A stretch of DNA of 64,000 nt. Source: Solwaraspora sp. WMMA2065. Lineage in GTDB: Bacteria > Actinomycetota > Actinomycetes > Mycobacteriales > Micromonosporaceae. The stretch is from positions 1,798,001-1,862,000 of the forward strand of contig NZ_CP128361.1 in the NCBI RefSeq assembly GCF_030345075.1. The letters run 5' to 3'. A model generated the notes under the pieces. That model worked only from the letters and a program-made list of their open reading frames with translations, was not told where the DNA came from and searched no databases. The position numbers were made by a program, and so were the translations under genes. Below, in pieces: positions 1 through 8,332 of this stretch; the stretch's first letter is position 1, and every line of letters starts with the position of its first letter.

Positions 1-607
1 GTGCGGCGGCGGCGAGCGCCGCGACCGCCAGCGCCGCGACCGGAAGCACCAGGATTCGGGGCTCGTCCCACGGCCGACCGCCGAGCGGCACCAGGGAAAC
101 CTCGGGTAGCAGACCGAGGCCGGCGGCGAACACCGCCACCAGCAACGCCGCGACGAGGAACTCGGGGACACCGACCGCGACCAGGGTCGCGGTGCTGAGC
201 AGCCGGTCCGTACGCCGGCCGGCCCGCATACCGGCGACCAGGCCGACCGCGACGGCCAGCGGCACCGCGAGCGCCATCGCCAGGGTGGTCAGCAACAGGC
301 TGTTCGGCAGCCGGTCAACCAGCACCTCGGTCACCTCGCGGCGGCCGACGTACCCGGTGCCCAGGTCGCCGCGCAGGGCGGCAGTCGCCCAATCGACGTA
401 CCGCTGCACCGGATCCACGTCGAGGCCGAGCTCCCGGCGGAGCTCTTCCCGATCGGTCGTGGTCGCGTCGGCACCGGCGACGACGCCGACCGCGTCGCCC
501 GGCAGCACCTCGGTCACGGTGAAGATCAGCACCGACAGTACGGCGAGGACCAGCACCGCGGCGGCGGTACGCCGGGCGACCAGCGCGGCGACCCGGAGCA
601 GACTCAC
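1..607 (-). CDS. ABC transporter permease, DppB/OppB type (partial, runs off the left edge)
   Basis: Inner-membrane permease of a family-5 (peptide/nickel/metallophore) ABC importer. Reading the minus strand from a GTG at 607 gives an N-terminal membrane segment (RTAAAVLVLAVLSVLIF), then the DppB-type periplasmic start with EVLPGDAVG and RRELGLDVDPVQRYVDW, then GDLGTGYVGRREV and several hydrophobic helices. About 200 residues are visible; the family is usually 310-340, so the C-terminal part with the EAA loop is outside the window. The GTG overlaps the TGA of the upstream binding-protein gene (GTGA), which shows translational coupling and a shared operon. The family assignment is firm; the substrate is not known. 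Confidence 0.85.
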   Translation of the reverse strand, partial: MSLLRVAALVARRTAAAVLVLAVLSVLIFTVTEVLPGDAVGVVAGADATTTDREELRRELGLDVDPVQRYVDWATAALRGDLGTGYVGRREVTEVLVDRLPNSLLLTTLAMALAVPLAVAVGLVAGMRAGRRTDRLLSTATLVAVGVPEFLVAALLVAVFAAGLGLLPEVSLVPLGGRPWDEPRILVLPVAALAVAALAAAA

Positions 608-2187
608 GCCAGGTATGCCTGCTCGAAGCTGCTGAACGGTTCGTCGCGCACGCCGTACACGGCGGTGGTGTGCCCGTTGATCGACGGCGCGAAGACCGGG
701 ATCACCTGGTTGCCTTCCTCCCAGATCACCCGCTGCGCCTGTACCGCCGCTTCCCGCCGCTGGTCGGCGTCGACCGCCCCACGGGCCTGCGCGACGAGCT
801 CGTCGATGTCCGGCCGATTGAAACCGAAAGTGGACGGCGAGCCGGCGGTTCGGGTCGCCGCGTAGCTGGACAGCGGCGGCACCGGCGGGGTGTAGCTGGC
901 CGCGAACGGCAACTGGGTGTACGCGGCGAAGTCGGAGAACAGTTGTCCCGGCGGGCGCTGGTCGAGGGTGGCGTCGATGCCGACCGCCTTGAGGTTCTCG
1001 ACCACCACCGTCGCGGTCTCGGCCATCCCGGCCACCTCGGGCGCGGTGGTGACGGCGACCTTGACCGTACCGACCCCGGCCTCGGAGAGCAGCGCCTTCG
1101 CCCGGTCGGGGTCGTACGGCCGCTGTTCGATCTCTTCGGCGTAGTCGGTGAAGCCGAGGGAGGGCAGGTCGTTGCCGACGAAAGCACGACCGAAGAAGAC
1201 GTTACGCACGATCGCTTCGCGGTCGATCGCGTACTTGACCGCCTGCCGGACCCGGACGTCGGCGAACGGGGTGAAGGACAGATTGAGCCCGAAGGACAGC
1301 GACGTCGCGTACGGCAGGTCGGAGACGGCCACCGCGAACCGTTCGTCCTCCCCCACCGTCCGGGCGGCAACCGGCCCGATGTCGCTGACGAAGTCGACCT
1401 GTCCGCCGGTCAGCGCGTTGACCCGGGCGGCGGCGTCCGGGATGGTCCGCAGTTCGAGCCCGTCCAGGTACGGCCCGCCGTCGAGGGCGAGGCCGTAGTA
1501 GTCGTCGTGCCGGGCGAAGGCGGCGCCCTGACCAGGCTCGAACTCGACCAGCTTGAACGGCCCGCAGGTCGGCATGTCCGGGGTGAACTCGGTGGTGCCG
1601 TCCTTGAAGACCAGGCTGCTCTGACAGAGCACGAGCCGGCCGTCGGCGATCGGACGCAGCGTCGGCAGCACGAGGGTCAGGTCGTCGTCAACGCTCGCGG
1701 CGGCCAGGTCGAAGTTCTGCGACGGCGGCTTGAGGAACGGCAGCGAACCGAGGGTGACCGGGGCGTTGAGCGAATAGAGCACGTCGCGGGCGGTCAGAGT
1801 GGTTCCGTCGGTGAAGGTGACTCCGGGGCGGACCTTCACGGTGTACGTGCTCAGATCGTCGCTGATGTCGATGCGCTCCAGCACGCCGTAGCGGACGCCG
1901 TGCTCCGCTGTCGGATCGAGCACCCCGAGTGCGCCGTGCATACTGCGGGCCCGGACGTAGTCCAGACCCGTCGGCCCGAAGAGGTAGTTGAGCGTTTCAG
2001 CCGCGCCGCCGCCAACGAACGCGGCCCGCAGGGTCCCACCGGACCTGGGTGCGGGTGTGCCGGACGCCGTTGCGGCGGGGGCAGTGTCGTCGTTGGAGCA
2101 GGCCGCGAGGATGGGCGCGCCTGCGACGGCGGCCAGGGACATCGCACCGGCCCGCAACAGCGTACGTCGTTCGAATCTATGCGCCAA
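604..2187 (-). CDS. ABC transporter substrate-binding lipoprotein, family 5 (peptide/nickel/metallophore)
   Basis: Extracellular solute-binding lipoprotein of about 527 residues that would deliver a ligand to the downstream permease. The N-terminus has twin arginines (ERRTLLRAG), a hydrophobic stretch and a lipobox (ILAAC), so it is probably Tat-exported and lipidated at the cysteine. The body has the SBP_bac_5 layout, including DLSTYTVKVRPGVTFTDGT, VRQAVKYAIDREAIV and FGFNRPDIDELV. I chose the TTG at 2187 because CGAGGAG lies seven bases upstream; the frame is open further upstream but without a ribosome site. A TTGACA/GATGCT promoter overlapping a Zur/Fur-like box sits about 60 bp upstream. 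Family-5 proteins include the metallophore binder CntA, so a metal-chelate ligand is a reasonable inference. Confidence 0.85.
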   Translation of the reverse strand: MAHRFERRTLLRAGAMSLAAVAGAPILAACSNDDTAPAATASGTPAPRSGGTLRAAFVGGGAAETLNYLFGPTGLDYVRARSMHGALGVLDPTAEHGVRYGVLERIDISDDLSTYTVKVRPGVTFTDGTTLTARDVLYSLNAPVTLGSLPFLKPPSQNFDLAAASVDDDLTLVLPTLRPIADGRLVLCQSSLVFKDGTTEFTPDMPTCGPFKLVEFEPGQGAAFARHDDYYGLALDGGPYLDGLELRTIPDAAARVNALTGGQVDFVSDIGPVAARTVGEDERFAVAVSDLPYATSLSFGLNLSFTPFADVRVRQAVKYAIDREAIVRNVFFGRAFVGNDLPSLGFTDYAEEIEQRPYDPDRAKALLSEAGVGTVKVAVTTAPEVAGMAETATVVVENLKAVGIDATLDQRPPGQLFSDFAAYTQLPFAASYTPPVPPLSSYAATRTAGSPSTFGFNRPDIDELVAQARGAVDADQRREAAVQAQRVIWEEGNQVIPVFAPSINGHTTAVYGVRDEPFSSFEQAYLA

Positions 2188-2245
2188 GGGATGCTCCTCG
2201 GTATGGGGTCGAGCACAGTAGTCGCGGGGGACCCCCGCAGACGAC

Positions 2246-2274
2246 AGCATCACCGAGATGAAAACCATTGTCAA
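2246..2274 (-). promoter_or_regulatory. Promoter overlapped by a Zur/Fur-like box (box 1)
   Basis: On the minus strand TTGACA (2274-2269) and GATGCT (2251-2246) are separated by 17 bp. The spacer region carries ACAATGGTTTTCATC (2271-2257), which fits the AATGRTTNTCATT pattern of Zur/Fur operators. The binding-protein TTG at 2187 is 58 bp downstream. Repressor binding here would block RNA polymerase directly. Whether the regulator is Zur, Fur or another paralogue cannot be told from the DNA alone. Confidence 0.55.
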
Positions 2275-2480
2275 CTTGGGGCGGCAGCCTCCCACCGCAG
2301 GGCACCCGACGGACAGAGCGCGACCACCTCCCGCAGTCCGTCGCGACCCGGGACGTCACCCCCGCCGCCCAACCACACCACGACCCCGGTACGCGGATCC
2401 TGATCGAAGAGGTCGGGCACGAGGCGGGCACAGTGACCCGCCCCCACACACAGCCGTTGATCGACGACGATGCCCGTCAC
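2271..2480 (-). CDS. Small ferredoxin, 3Fe-4S/4Fe-4S single-cluster type
   Basis: A 69-residue electron carrier of the kind that feeds cytochromes P450 and related oxidoreductases in actinomycetes. It shows VDQRLCVGAGHC near the N-terminus, PDLFDQDPRTGVVVWL in the middle and VVALCPSGAL near the C-terminus. The cysteine pattern C-x5-C ... C-P is that of a 3Fe-4S ferredoxin in which the second ligand of a CxxCxxC set is replaced. The GTG at 2480 is preceded by GGAGG at eight bases. It lies on the same strand as the transport genes, with box 1 at its stop codon and box 2 about 130 bp upstream. No P450 or reductase gene is nearby, so its partner is unknown. Confidence 0.8.
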   Translation of the reverse strand: MTGIVVDQRLCVGAGHCARLVPDLFDQDPRTGVVVWLGGGGDVPGRDGLREVVALCPSGALRWEAAAPS

Positions 2481-2606
2481 GCCCGTGCCTCCATCCGCCA
2501 CCGGCTCCTGCCGAGTGCCGCGCCCACCGGCCGGCGCTCCGAGCCCCACCCGGCCGGCCTCCAACCACACTGGAGCCGACCCCGGCGAGAGCGCGACCCC
2601 CAGCAG

Positions 2607-2623
2607 AAAATGATTCTCATTCT
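2607..2623. promoter_or_regulatory. Zur/Fur-like box 2
   Basis: AAAATGATTCTCATTCT contains the near-perfect inverted repeat AATGA-TTC-TCATT. It stands out from GC-rich surroundings and lies between the ferredoxin (start 2480, minus) and the secreted anchor-M protein (start 2804, plus). It is the best match of the three boxes to the zinc-uptake regulator consensus. Confidence 0.6.
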
Positions 2624-2754
2624 AACAACGCCGGGCGGTCGCCGGAACCGGCGGACACGACCCCGATCCGCAGGCACCCAGCACGCCGGTCGTCGCCCGG
2701 CTGAACCACCGACCCGCCAGACCCGCACAGTGACCTGCCCCTCCAGCTCCTATC

Positions 2755-2773
2755 GAGAACGGTTTTCATTTGC
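2755..2773. promoter_or_regulatory. Zur/Fur-like box 3 upstream of the anchor-M protein gene
   Basis: GAGAACGGTTTTCATTTGC resembles boxes 1 and 2, although its left half (AACGG) is weaker. It lies 30-50 bp before the ATG at 2804, immediately before a possible -10 element TACGGT (2774-2779), which is a good place for a repressor. The 2481-2803 stretch holds only boxes 2 and 3 and no convincing gene. Confidence 0.5.
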
Positions 2774-2803
2774 TACGGTCTGCGGCTGGAGGAGGAACTG
2801 ATC

Positions 2804-5800
2804 ATGACCGCGACACACTTACCCTTCCGTCCACGCCGCCTACCCAACCGGCTGACAGCCGGCGCCGTCGCCACGGCGGTAGCCGCCACTGCAGCCGCGT
2901 TCCTACTACCTACGAACCAGGCATCGGCGACCGCCGGCCCGGCACCCGAGCCGCACGAGTACCGCGTGCTCCAGGACATCCACACCGACGCCGTCTCGAC
3001 GTTCCTCGACGACGACGCCCTGGTCCTGGGCACCAGGGCAGACGTGCCGGAGGGCAACGGGACCCGCTTCGCCCCCGACGAGGTCTGGTTCCACATCGAC
3101 GACGACTCGGCGCAGACGTTGCCCACCGGCTTCGAGTTCATCGCCGCTGCAGGCACCGACGTGTGGATCGCCCCCGAGTCCAACCCCGGCGGCGGCCAGC
3201 TGTGGCCCGGTTTCTCGACCGAGTCGGTGCCGTCGGGCGCGATCGACGGCGACCAGACGAAGTTCACGCTGAGCGGCTTCACCGGCCCCGGCGATCTCGA
3301 ACTGTTCAGGACGGGATCGTTCGGTACCCCGACCCGGCTGTGGTCCTCCGACGAGGATCACAAGGAGTTCACCGTAGGCCGTACCCACATGCACGCCAAC
3401 TGGGCGTTCACGGCTCCGGGGACCTACCGGCTCACCGTCACCGCCACCGTCACCGTCGACGACGCACCGATGACCGACACCGCCACCTACACCTTTGTGG
3501 TCGGCGGCCTGCCCAGCGCCGTCGCCACCACCACCACGGTCGAGGCGTCGGCCACCGAACTCGCGATCGGCGACCCCGTCACCCTGACCGGCACAGTGAC
3601 GCCTGCGGACCTCGACGGCTACCTGGAGTTCCGCAGCGACGGCACGGTGCTCGGGCACACCGCCGTCGAGGCCGGACAGGCCACCCTGGCGGTGACGGAT
3701 CTGGCGCTCGGCACACACTCCCTCACCGCCTCGTTCGTGCCGGCGGTCGGCAACGTCGCCGGCACGTCGACGTCCACGCCGATCACCGTGACGGTCACCG
3801 ACGAGTCCGGCGGCGAGTTTGGCATCGAGGGTATCGCCGAGTCGTACCAACCCGGCGACACGCTCCGGGCGCACGTGGTCGGGGCCACTCTCGCCGAGGG
3901 CGAGCAGTTCCGATGGAGCATCCGCCCGATCGGTTCGACCAGCAGCGCCTGGTCCTTCAACGGCACCGGCGGCGAAGCCGCACAGGGGGTCGTCGAGCAG
4001 CAGGTCGACGCGGGGTACGACGGGTACGAACTACGGGTACGCATCCGCGCTGACGGCATCTACACCGCCAGCTCCGACTGGGTGCCGATCACGGTCGACG
4101 TCACCGGCGAACCGCTGGCCGCAGGCTTCGTCCCGAGCGGCCCGGCGTACCTCGGCGACGAGGTCGTCATCGAGACGACCGGCCAGGCGCTCGCCGATGG
4201 CGAGAGCCTACGCCTCGTGCAGCGGTGGGGCTCCCCATGGTTCCCGGTGCCCAACGCCACCCAGGTTGACGCCACCACCCTGCGGGTGCTGCCGGCGTAC
4301 TACGACGACAGCGGCGAATGGGCGGTACAGGTCGTCCGTGACGGCGTGGCCGTCACCCAGTCCACACCGTTTCCGGTCGACATCCGCAGGCGGGAGGTAC
4401 TGGTCGAAGGTATCCAGGGCGTCTACCGGGTCGGCCAGACCCTGCGGGCGACCGCCACGGTGTACCCCGAGAAGGACGGTCTGATCTACCGCTGGATCCT
4501 GCTCGACCTCGAGACCCATGAGAGCACTGTCGTCCAGGAAGGAACGGACGCCGCAGCGAAGTCGCTGGAACTGCCGATCACCCTCGACCACGACAACCAC
4601 CGCTTGACGCTGGCTGCGGTCTGGGATTTCGGGACGTTTGAGACGTACACCGGTCAGCAGGCCAGCAAGCTCAACGTGTCGGACGCCGACCCGTCCACCC
4701 AGCTGTTCTTCTTCAACGGCCTCAGCGGTCACTACCACCAGGGCGGCCCGATCAACCTCCAGCTGATCGCCGACCCGCCGCTGGCCGAGGACGACACAGT
4801 CAACTGGCAGTGGGCGTGGCCCGGCAGCGACCAGTGGCTTGCCGTACCCGCAACCTCCGGGTTGACCCACTCCATCGTCGCCGAGCAGGCGCTCGACGGG
4901 GTACAGGTCCGGGCGACCCTGACCTTCGGCGGCGGAGCGGAGCCGATGACCGCTGAGCCCGTGACGATCCACGTCGACGACCACGGTGCCCCACCTAGCC
5001 AGCAGGTCAACGTCGCCGGCGACACGGCGTACCGCGTCGGCGAGGTCGCCAGCCTGACCGCCGAGGTGTCACCCGAGACGGTTCTCACCGGCTACCAGTG
5101 GTTCGACAAGCCGGCGGGTGCCGCAGAAGCGACGCCCATCCCCGGCGCGACCGGCAAGGAGTACACCTTCACCACCGCCGCAGCCGACAACGGGCGCGAG
5201 CTCAGCGTCGCGGTCGTCCTGCCCACCGGGCAGCTCGCGTACGGCCCGTCAGAACCGGCGACATTGGAGGTACGGGACACCGGCCCGCCGTTGACCGAGC
5301 TTCGCGTCGCAGGGCTTGCGGACCGCTACCGCCCCGGCGATATGGTGACGTTGACCGCGGTGCAGGAGCCGGCGACCGAGTTCGACCACTACCAGTGGTT
5401 CACCCGGACCTCCACCGACACGCAGTGGACGGCTGTGCCGGACACCGCCACGGCGGCGTACCGCTTCACCGCGACCACCGAACACGACGGGATCGAGATC
5501 ATCGCCCGGTTGTACGATGAGGCCCACCTTGTCGTCGCGGAGTCGGTACCGGTCGTCCTTGCCGTCCCCGACCCAGGCGGCGAACCCGGTGCAGCCAGCC
5601 AGGAGATCATCGCAGCGGTGCCCGAGGGCACTCTGGTGATCGGCGTCGGCCCGGACGACCAGGTGGTCATGAGCGAGTTCGCGCTCAGCGCTACGGCCGA
5701 CCGTTGGGTCTCGACCGGCCAGCTACGGCCGGTCCGGGTCACCGACACCCGCGCCGCCGCGCCCGGATGGACCGCCTCCGGCCAGGTGAGTGACTTCACC

Positions 5801-6064
5801 TCCGGAACGGAGACCCTGTCCGGTGCGTTCCTCGGTTGGACCCCGCGGATCGTGTCGCGACCCGGCACCGCTACGGTGACCGCCGGTGCGTCTGTAGCAC
5901 CCGGCTTCCCGTCCGGCCAAGGGCTGCTCGACAGCAGCCCGCTCGCGGTCGGTGCCGCCGGCGCGCGTGGGACGAGCGAACTCGGCGCCGGTCTGCGTAT
6001 CGAGGCACCTACCACGCAGGCACCCGGCACCTACTCCGCCACCATCACCTTCACCGCGATCTGA
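2804..6064 (+). CDS. Large secreted surface protein: choice-of-anchor M domain, Ig-like repeats, WxL-like C-terminus
   Basis: 1086 residues. The signal peptide has RRLPNRLTAGAV and a hydrophobic run, with cleavage near ASA-TAG (about residue 44). Residues ~50-230 form an actinobacterial surface-anchored ('choice-of-anchor M', TIGR03769-like) domain with the hallmark THMHANWAFTAPGTYRLTV. An Ig-like segment follows (about 240-335), then roughly six related ~100-residue modules each opening with patterns like YRVGQTLRA or YRPGDMVTL. The last ~150 residues (RVTDTRAAAPGWTASG, YSATITFTAI) resemble a WxL domain. No LPXTG motif is seen. The ATG follows GGAGGAGGA. Codon 6 is TTA. Such proteins are often encoded beside metal ABC transporters, and the Zur-like boxes here agree. 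A role in metal capture at the cell surface is inference. Confidence 0.8.
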   Translation: MTATHLPFRPRRLPNRLTAGAVATAVAATAAAFLLPTNQASATAGPAPEPHEYRVLQDIHTDAVSTFLDDDALVLGTRADVPEGNGTRFAPDEVWFHIDDDSAQTLPTGFEFIAAAGTDVWIAPESNPGGGQLWPGFSTESVPSGAIDGDQTKFTLSGFTGPGDLELFRTGSFGTPTRLWSSDEDHKEFTVGRTHMHANWAFTAPGTYRLTVTATVTVDDAPMTDTATYTFVVGGLPSAVATTTTVEASATELAIGDPVTLTGTVTPADLDGYLEFRSDGTVLGHTAVEAGQATLAVTDLALGTHSLTASFVPAVGNVAGTSTSTPITVTVTDESGGEFGIEGIAESYQPGDTLRAHVVGATLAEGEQFRWSIRPIGSTSSAWSFNGTGGEAAQGVVEQQVDAGYDGYELRVRIRADGIYTASSDWVPITVDVTGEPLAAGFVPSGPAYLGDEVVIETTGQALADGESLRLVQRWGSPWFPVPNATQVDATTLRVLPAYYDDSGEWAVQVVRDGVAVTQSTPFPVDIRRREVLVEGIQGVYRVGQTLRATATVYPEKDGLIYRWILLDLETHESTVVQEGTDAAAKSLELPITLDHDNHRLTLAAVWDFGTFETYTGQQASKLNVSDADPSTQLFFFNGLSGHYHQGGPINLQLIADPPLAEDDTVNWQWAWPGSDQWLAVPATSGLTHSIVAEQALDGVQVRATLTFGGGAEPMTAEPVTIHVDDHGAPPSQQVNVAGDTAYRVGEVASLTAEVSPETVLTGYQWFDKPAGAAEATPIPGATGKEYTFTTAAADNGRELSVAVVLPTGQLAYGPSEPATLEVRDTGPPLTELRVAGLADRYRPGDMVTLTAVQEPATEFDHYQWFTRTSTDTQWTAVPDTATAAYRFTATTEHDGIEIIARLYDEAHLVVAESVPVVLAVPDPGGEPGAASQEIIAAVPEGTLVIGVGPDDQVVMSEFALSATADRWVSTGQLRPVRVTDTRAAAPGWTASGQVSDFTSGTETLSGAFLGWTPRIVSRPGTATVTAGASVAPGFPSGQGLLDSSPLAVGAAGARGTSELGAGLRIEAPTTQAPGTYSATITFTAI

Positions 6065-6070
6065 CGCCGC

Positions 6071-6114
6071 GCGCGGCGGCCAAGTCACCGACGTCGGTGA
6101 CTTGGCCGCCGCGC
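6071..6114. terminator. Strong terminator hairpin between convergent genes
   Basis: A perfect 22-bp inverted repeat with no loop bases (arm GCGCGGCGGCCAAGTCACC followed by GAC, then its exact complement). It starts seven bases after the TGA of the anchor-M gene and faces the minus-strand methyltransferase, so it could serve both strands. There is no T-tract, which is common in high-GC actinomycetes. Confidence 0.8.
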
Positions 6115-6189
6115 ATCGACCGGCCGATTCCAGTGCCCACCAGGTGGACGGGACGGGATCCGGGTCGCCCGAGCGTAGTCAGGCATTAC

Positions 6190-6920
6190 TCAGGACCGCG
6201 TGGCTCGAACCACCCCGAGCTGTCCGATCTCGGTGGCAAACCCGGCCGCCGACAGATCGTCGATCAGTTGCTCCTGTGACAGGACCTGCCAGGCGTACTC
6301 GGCGGCAACGTCGCGGACCGGCTGATCCTGATCGTCCAGCACCCGATAGCGCATTCGCCAGATGACCTGGTCAGGTCCAGCTGGACGGGCGGATCCACTG
6401 CCCTGATATCGGAACCGGCCAACGCGCACGGTGGTGAACTCGAACTCGGGGACAGGCACTGCCGCATCCGGCGGCTGCAGGTTGACCACCAGCGGGGCAC
6501 CGGCACGCAGTCGGGCAGCCAGGCGCTGCCAGAGCGCGCGGCGGTCGACCGGCTGCGGGTGGCCGATCATGTTGAGCACCAGTGCCGCGCTGATCGTTCT
6601 CGGCAGGGTGGCCCGCTCGGCGGTCGCGGCAACGACAGTCGTCCGGGCGGCGAGATCCGGGCGTCGACGATGCGGGAGTACAGAGCCGCGCGCTGCACCG
6701 GCGACGGCTCGATCGCGATGATCTCGCATGACGGTACGGTCTCGGCCGGAACCTGGACGCCGCGGCCGCTTCCCGCGCCCAGGTCGACAGCAGGTGCGTC
6801 GGACCGGACACCGGCGAGCGCCTGCCGGACCGGTGTCCGCAGCGTCTGCCAGGCATCAACGCTCAGCAGGTCGAGGAATTCGCCAGGTTCCTGGTACTGA
6901 TCGAGCAACGAACTCTCCAT
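6190..6920 (-). pseudogene. Class I SAM-dependent methyltransferase, frameshifted
   Basis: The first part (from ATG 6920) has the SAM-binding motif I AVDLGAGSGRG and motif II IIAIEPSPVQR, then leaves frame after SRIVDAR. The rest continues in another frame from about 6660 as PDLAARTTVVAATAE, with AALVLNMIGHPQPVDR and the tail GQLGVVRATRS, ending at 6190. The two halves join sensibly with a shift at GCCCGGATCTC near 6655-6665 (one or four bases missing). Together they would make about 240 residues. It lies 42 bp downstream of, and on the same strand as, the large anchor-M gene. A second copy of only its tail is found at 17777-17872. A sequencing error cannot be excluded. Confidence 0.65.
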
Positions 6921-6962
6921 TCCGCGACTGCCGACCAGAGCGGTCGGAACGCAACGGTGCCA

Positions 6963-8332
6963 TCACGAACCGGCGCAGTCGCCGGGGTCGACGCCGGTCG
7001 GGTCGGCCTCACCGACGACGACCGCCAGAGTGAATGCGTCCGACAGCGGGACGCCGTCGGCCCGACTGCCGGCGCGTTCGAACGCGAGGCAGTAGCTGCC
7101 CTGCGCCGTGAACATCCAGTTGCCGTGCGCGTAGGTGCCCGCGCCGATCCGGGTCGAATCCGGCAGCCCGGTGGCGGAACCGAAAACGCGTACCGGCGCT
7201 CCGAACGGCCCGGTCTGGTAGACGAACACGTCACCGGGTCCGTCGACGGCCGTCAACGACCAGGACAGTCCGCCCCCGGCCAGGTCGGCCGGACGAATGG
7301 CCTGCGCAGACCAGCTCAGCCACAGCAGGCCGGGTCGTTCGGCCTGCGACAGGCCCCAGACGGGACTGCTCACCGGGCCGATGAAGCCGTAATCCGCACT
7401 TGGCGCTGCCGTCTGCGACTCCGGAAGGAGTTGGAGTACCACGTCGGAAGGCTCATGCCAGAAAGCCCCGTCGCTGTCCGGAGAATGGAAAATCCCCTTG
7501 ATCGTCAGGTCCCGCTCCATGGTGCGCGGCCCGCCATCGTCGAGCATCGAGGCGATGTCCACGTATCCCCGGTTGAGGATGACCGCGCCGGATGCCGTGC
7601 GGGACCAGTTCGGGACGTCCCAGGGATCGTCGACCGGGTCCGGGTCGTCCCCGGGTAGCAGGTCCACGCATCCCTGCGGGTCGACGCCGCTAGGGTCGGC
7701 CTCGCCGACGACGACCGCCAGGGTGAAGGCGTCCGACAGCCGTGCGCCGTCGGCCCGGCTGCCGGTGCGTTCGAACGCGAGGCAGTAGCTGCCCGGCGCC
7801 GTGAACGTCCAGTTGGCGTGCACGTGCGAGCCGGCGTCGGTCCTGGTGGTGTCCGGCAGCCCGGTGGCGGACTCGAAGATGTGCACCGGTGCGCCGGACG
7901 GGCCGATCTGGTGGACGAAGACGTCACCCGGCCCACGGGCGGCGGTGAGTGTCCAGTTCAGCCCGCCGCCGGCCAGCTCGGTCGGCTGGATGGTCTGCGC
8001 AGACCACCCTGGCCAGAGCAGACCTGGTTGTTCGGTCTGCGACAGGCTCCAGATCCGGCTCCCGACCGGTCCAATGAAGGAGTACGCCTCACTCGGCACG
8101 GTCGTCGCAGACCCCGGAAGGAGTTGGAAGACGACGTCCGACATCTCATGCCAGTACGCCCCGCCGCCGACGGGTGCGTGGGACAGGCCTTCGGTCGTAG
8201 TGTCCATCACCCGGGTACGCAGTCCGCCGTCGTCCAACGTCGAAGCGATGTCGACGTGTCCGCTGTTGAGGATGACCGCGCCGGATACCGTGCGGGACCA
8301 GTTCGGAACGTTCCAAGGATCGTCAACCGGGT
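6963..8332 (-). repeat. Tandem duplication of a ~670-bp coding module
   Basis: Two adjacent units (about 6963-7635 and 7636-8332) encode closely similar modules. Both start with VDDPW(D/N)VPNWSRT, share SGAVILN, FIGPV, GPGDVFV and GSYCLAFER, and end with FTLAVVVGEADP. The DNA is similar enough that local misassembly or recombination is likely here. Confidence 0.75.

Noticed and set aside
670-2403. 577-codon plus-strand frame opposite the substrate-binding protein
   Set aside because: No family signature and typical shadow composition; the minus strand encodes a recognisable lipoprotein with lipobox and ribosome site.
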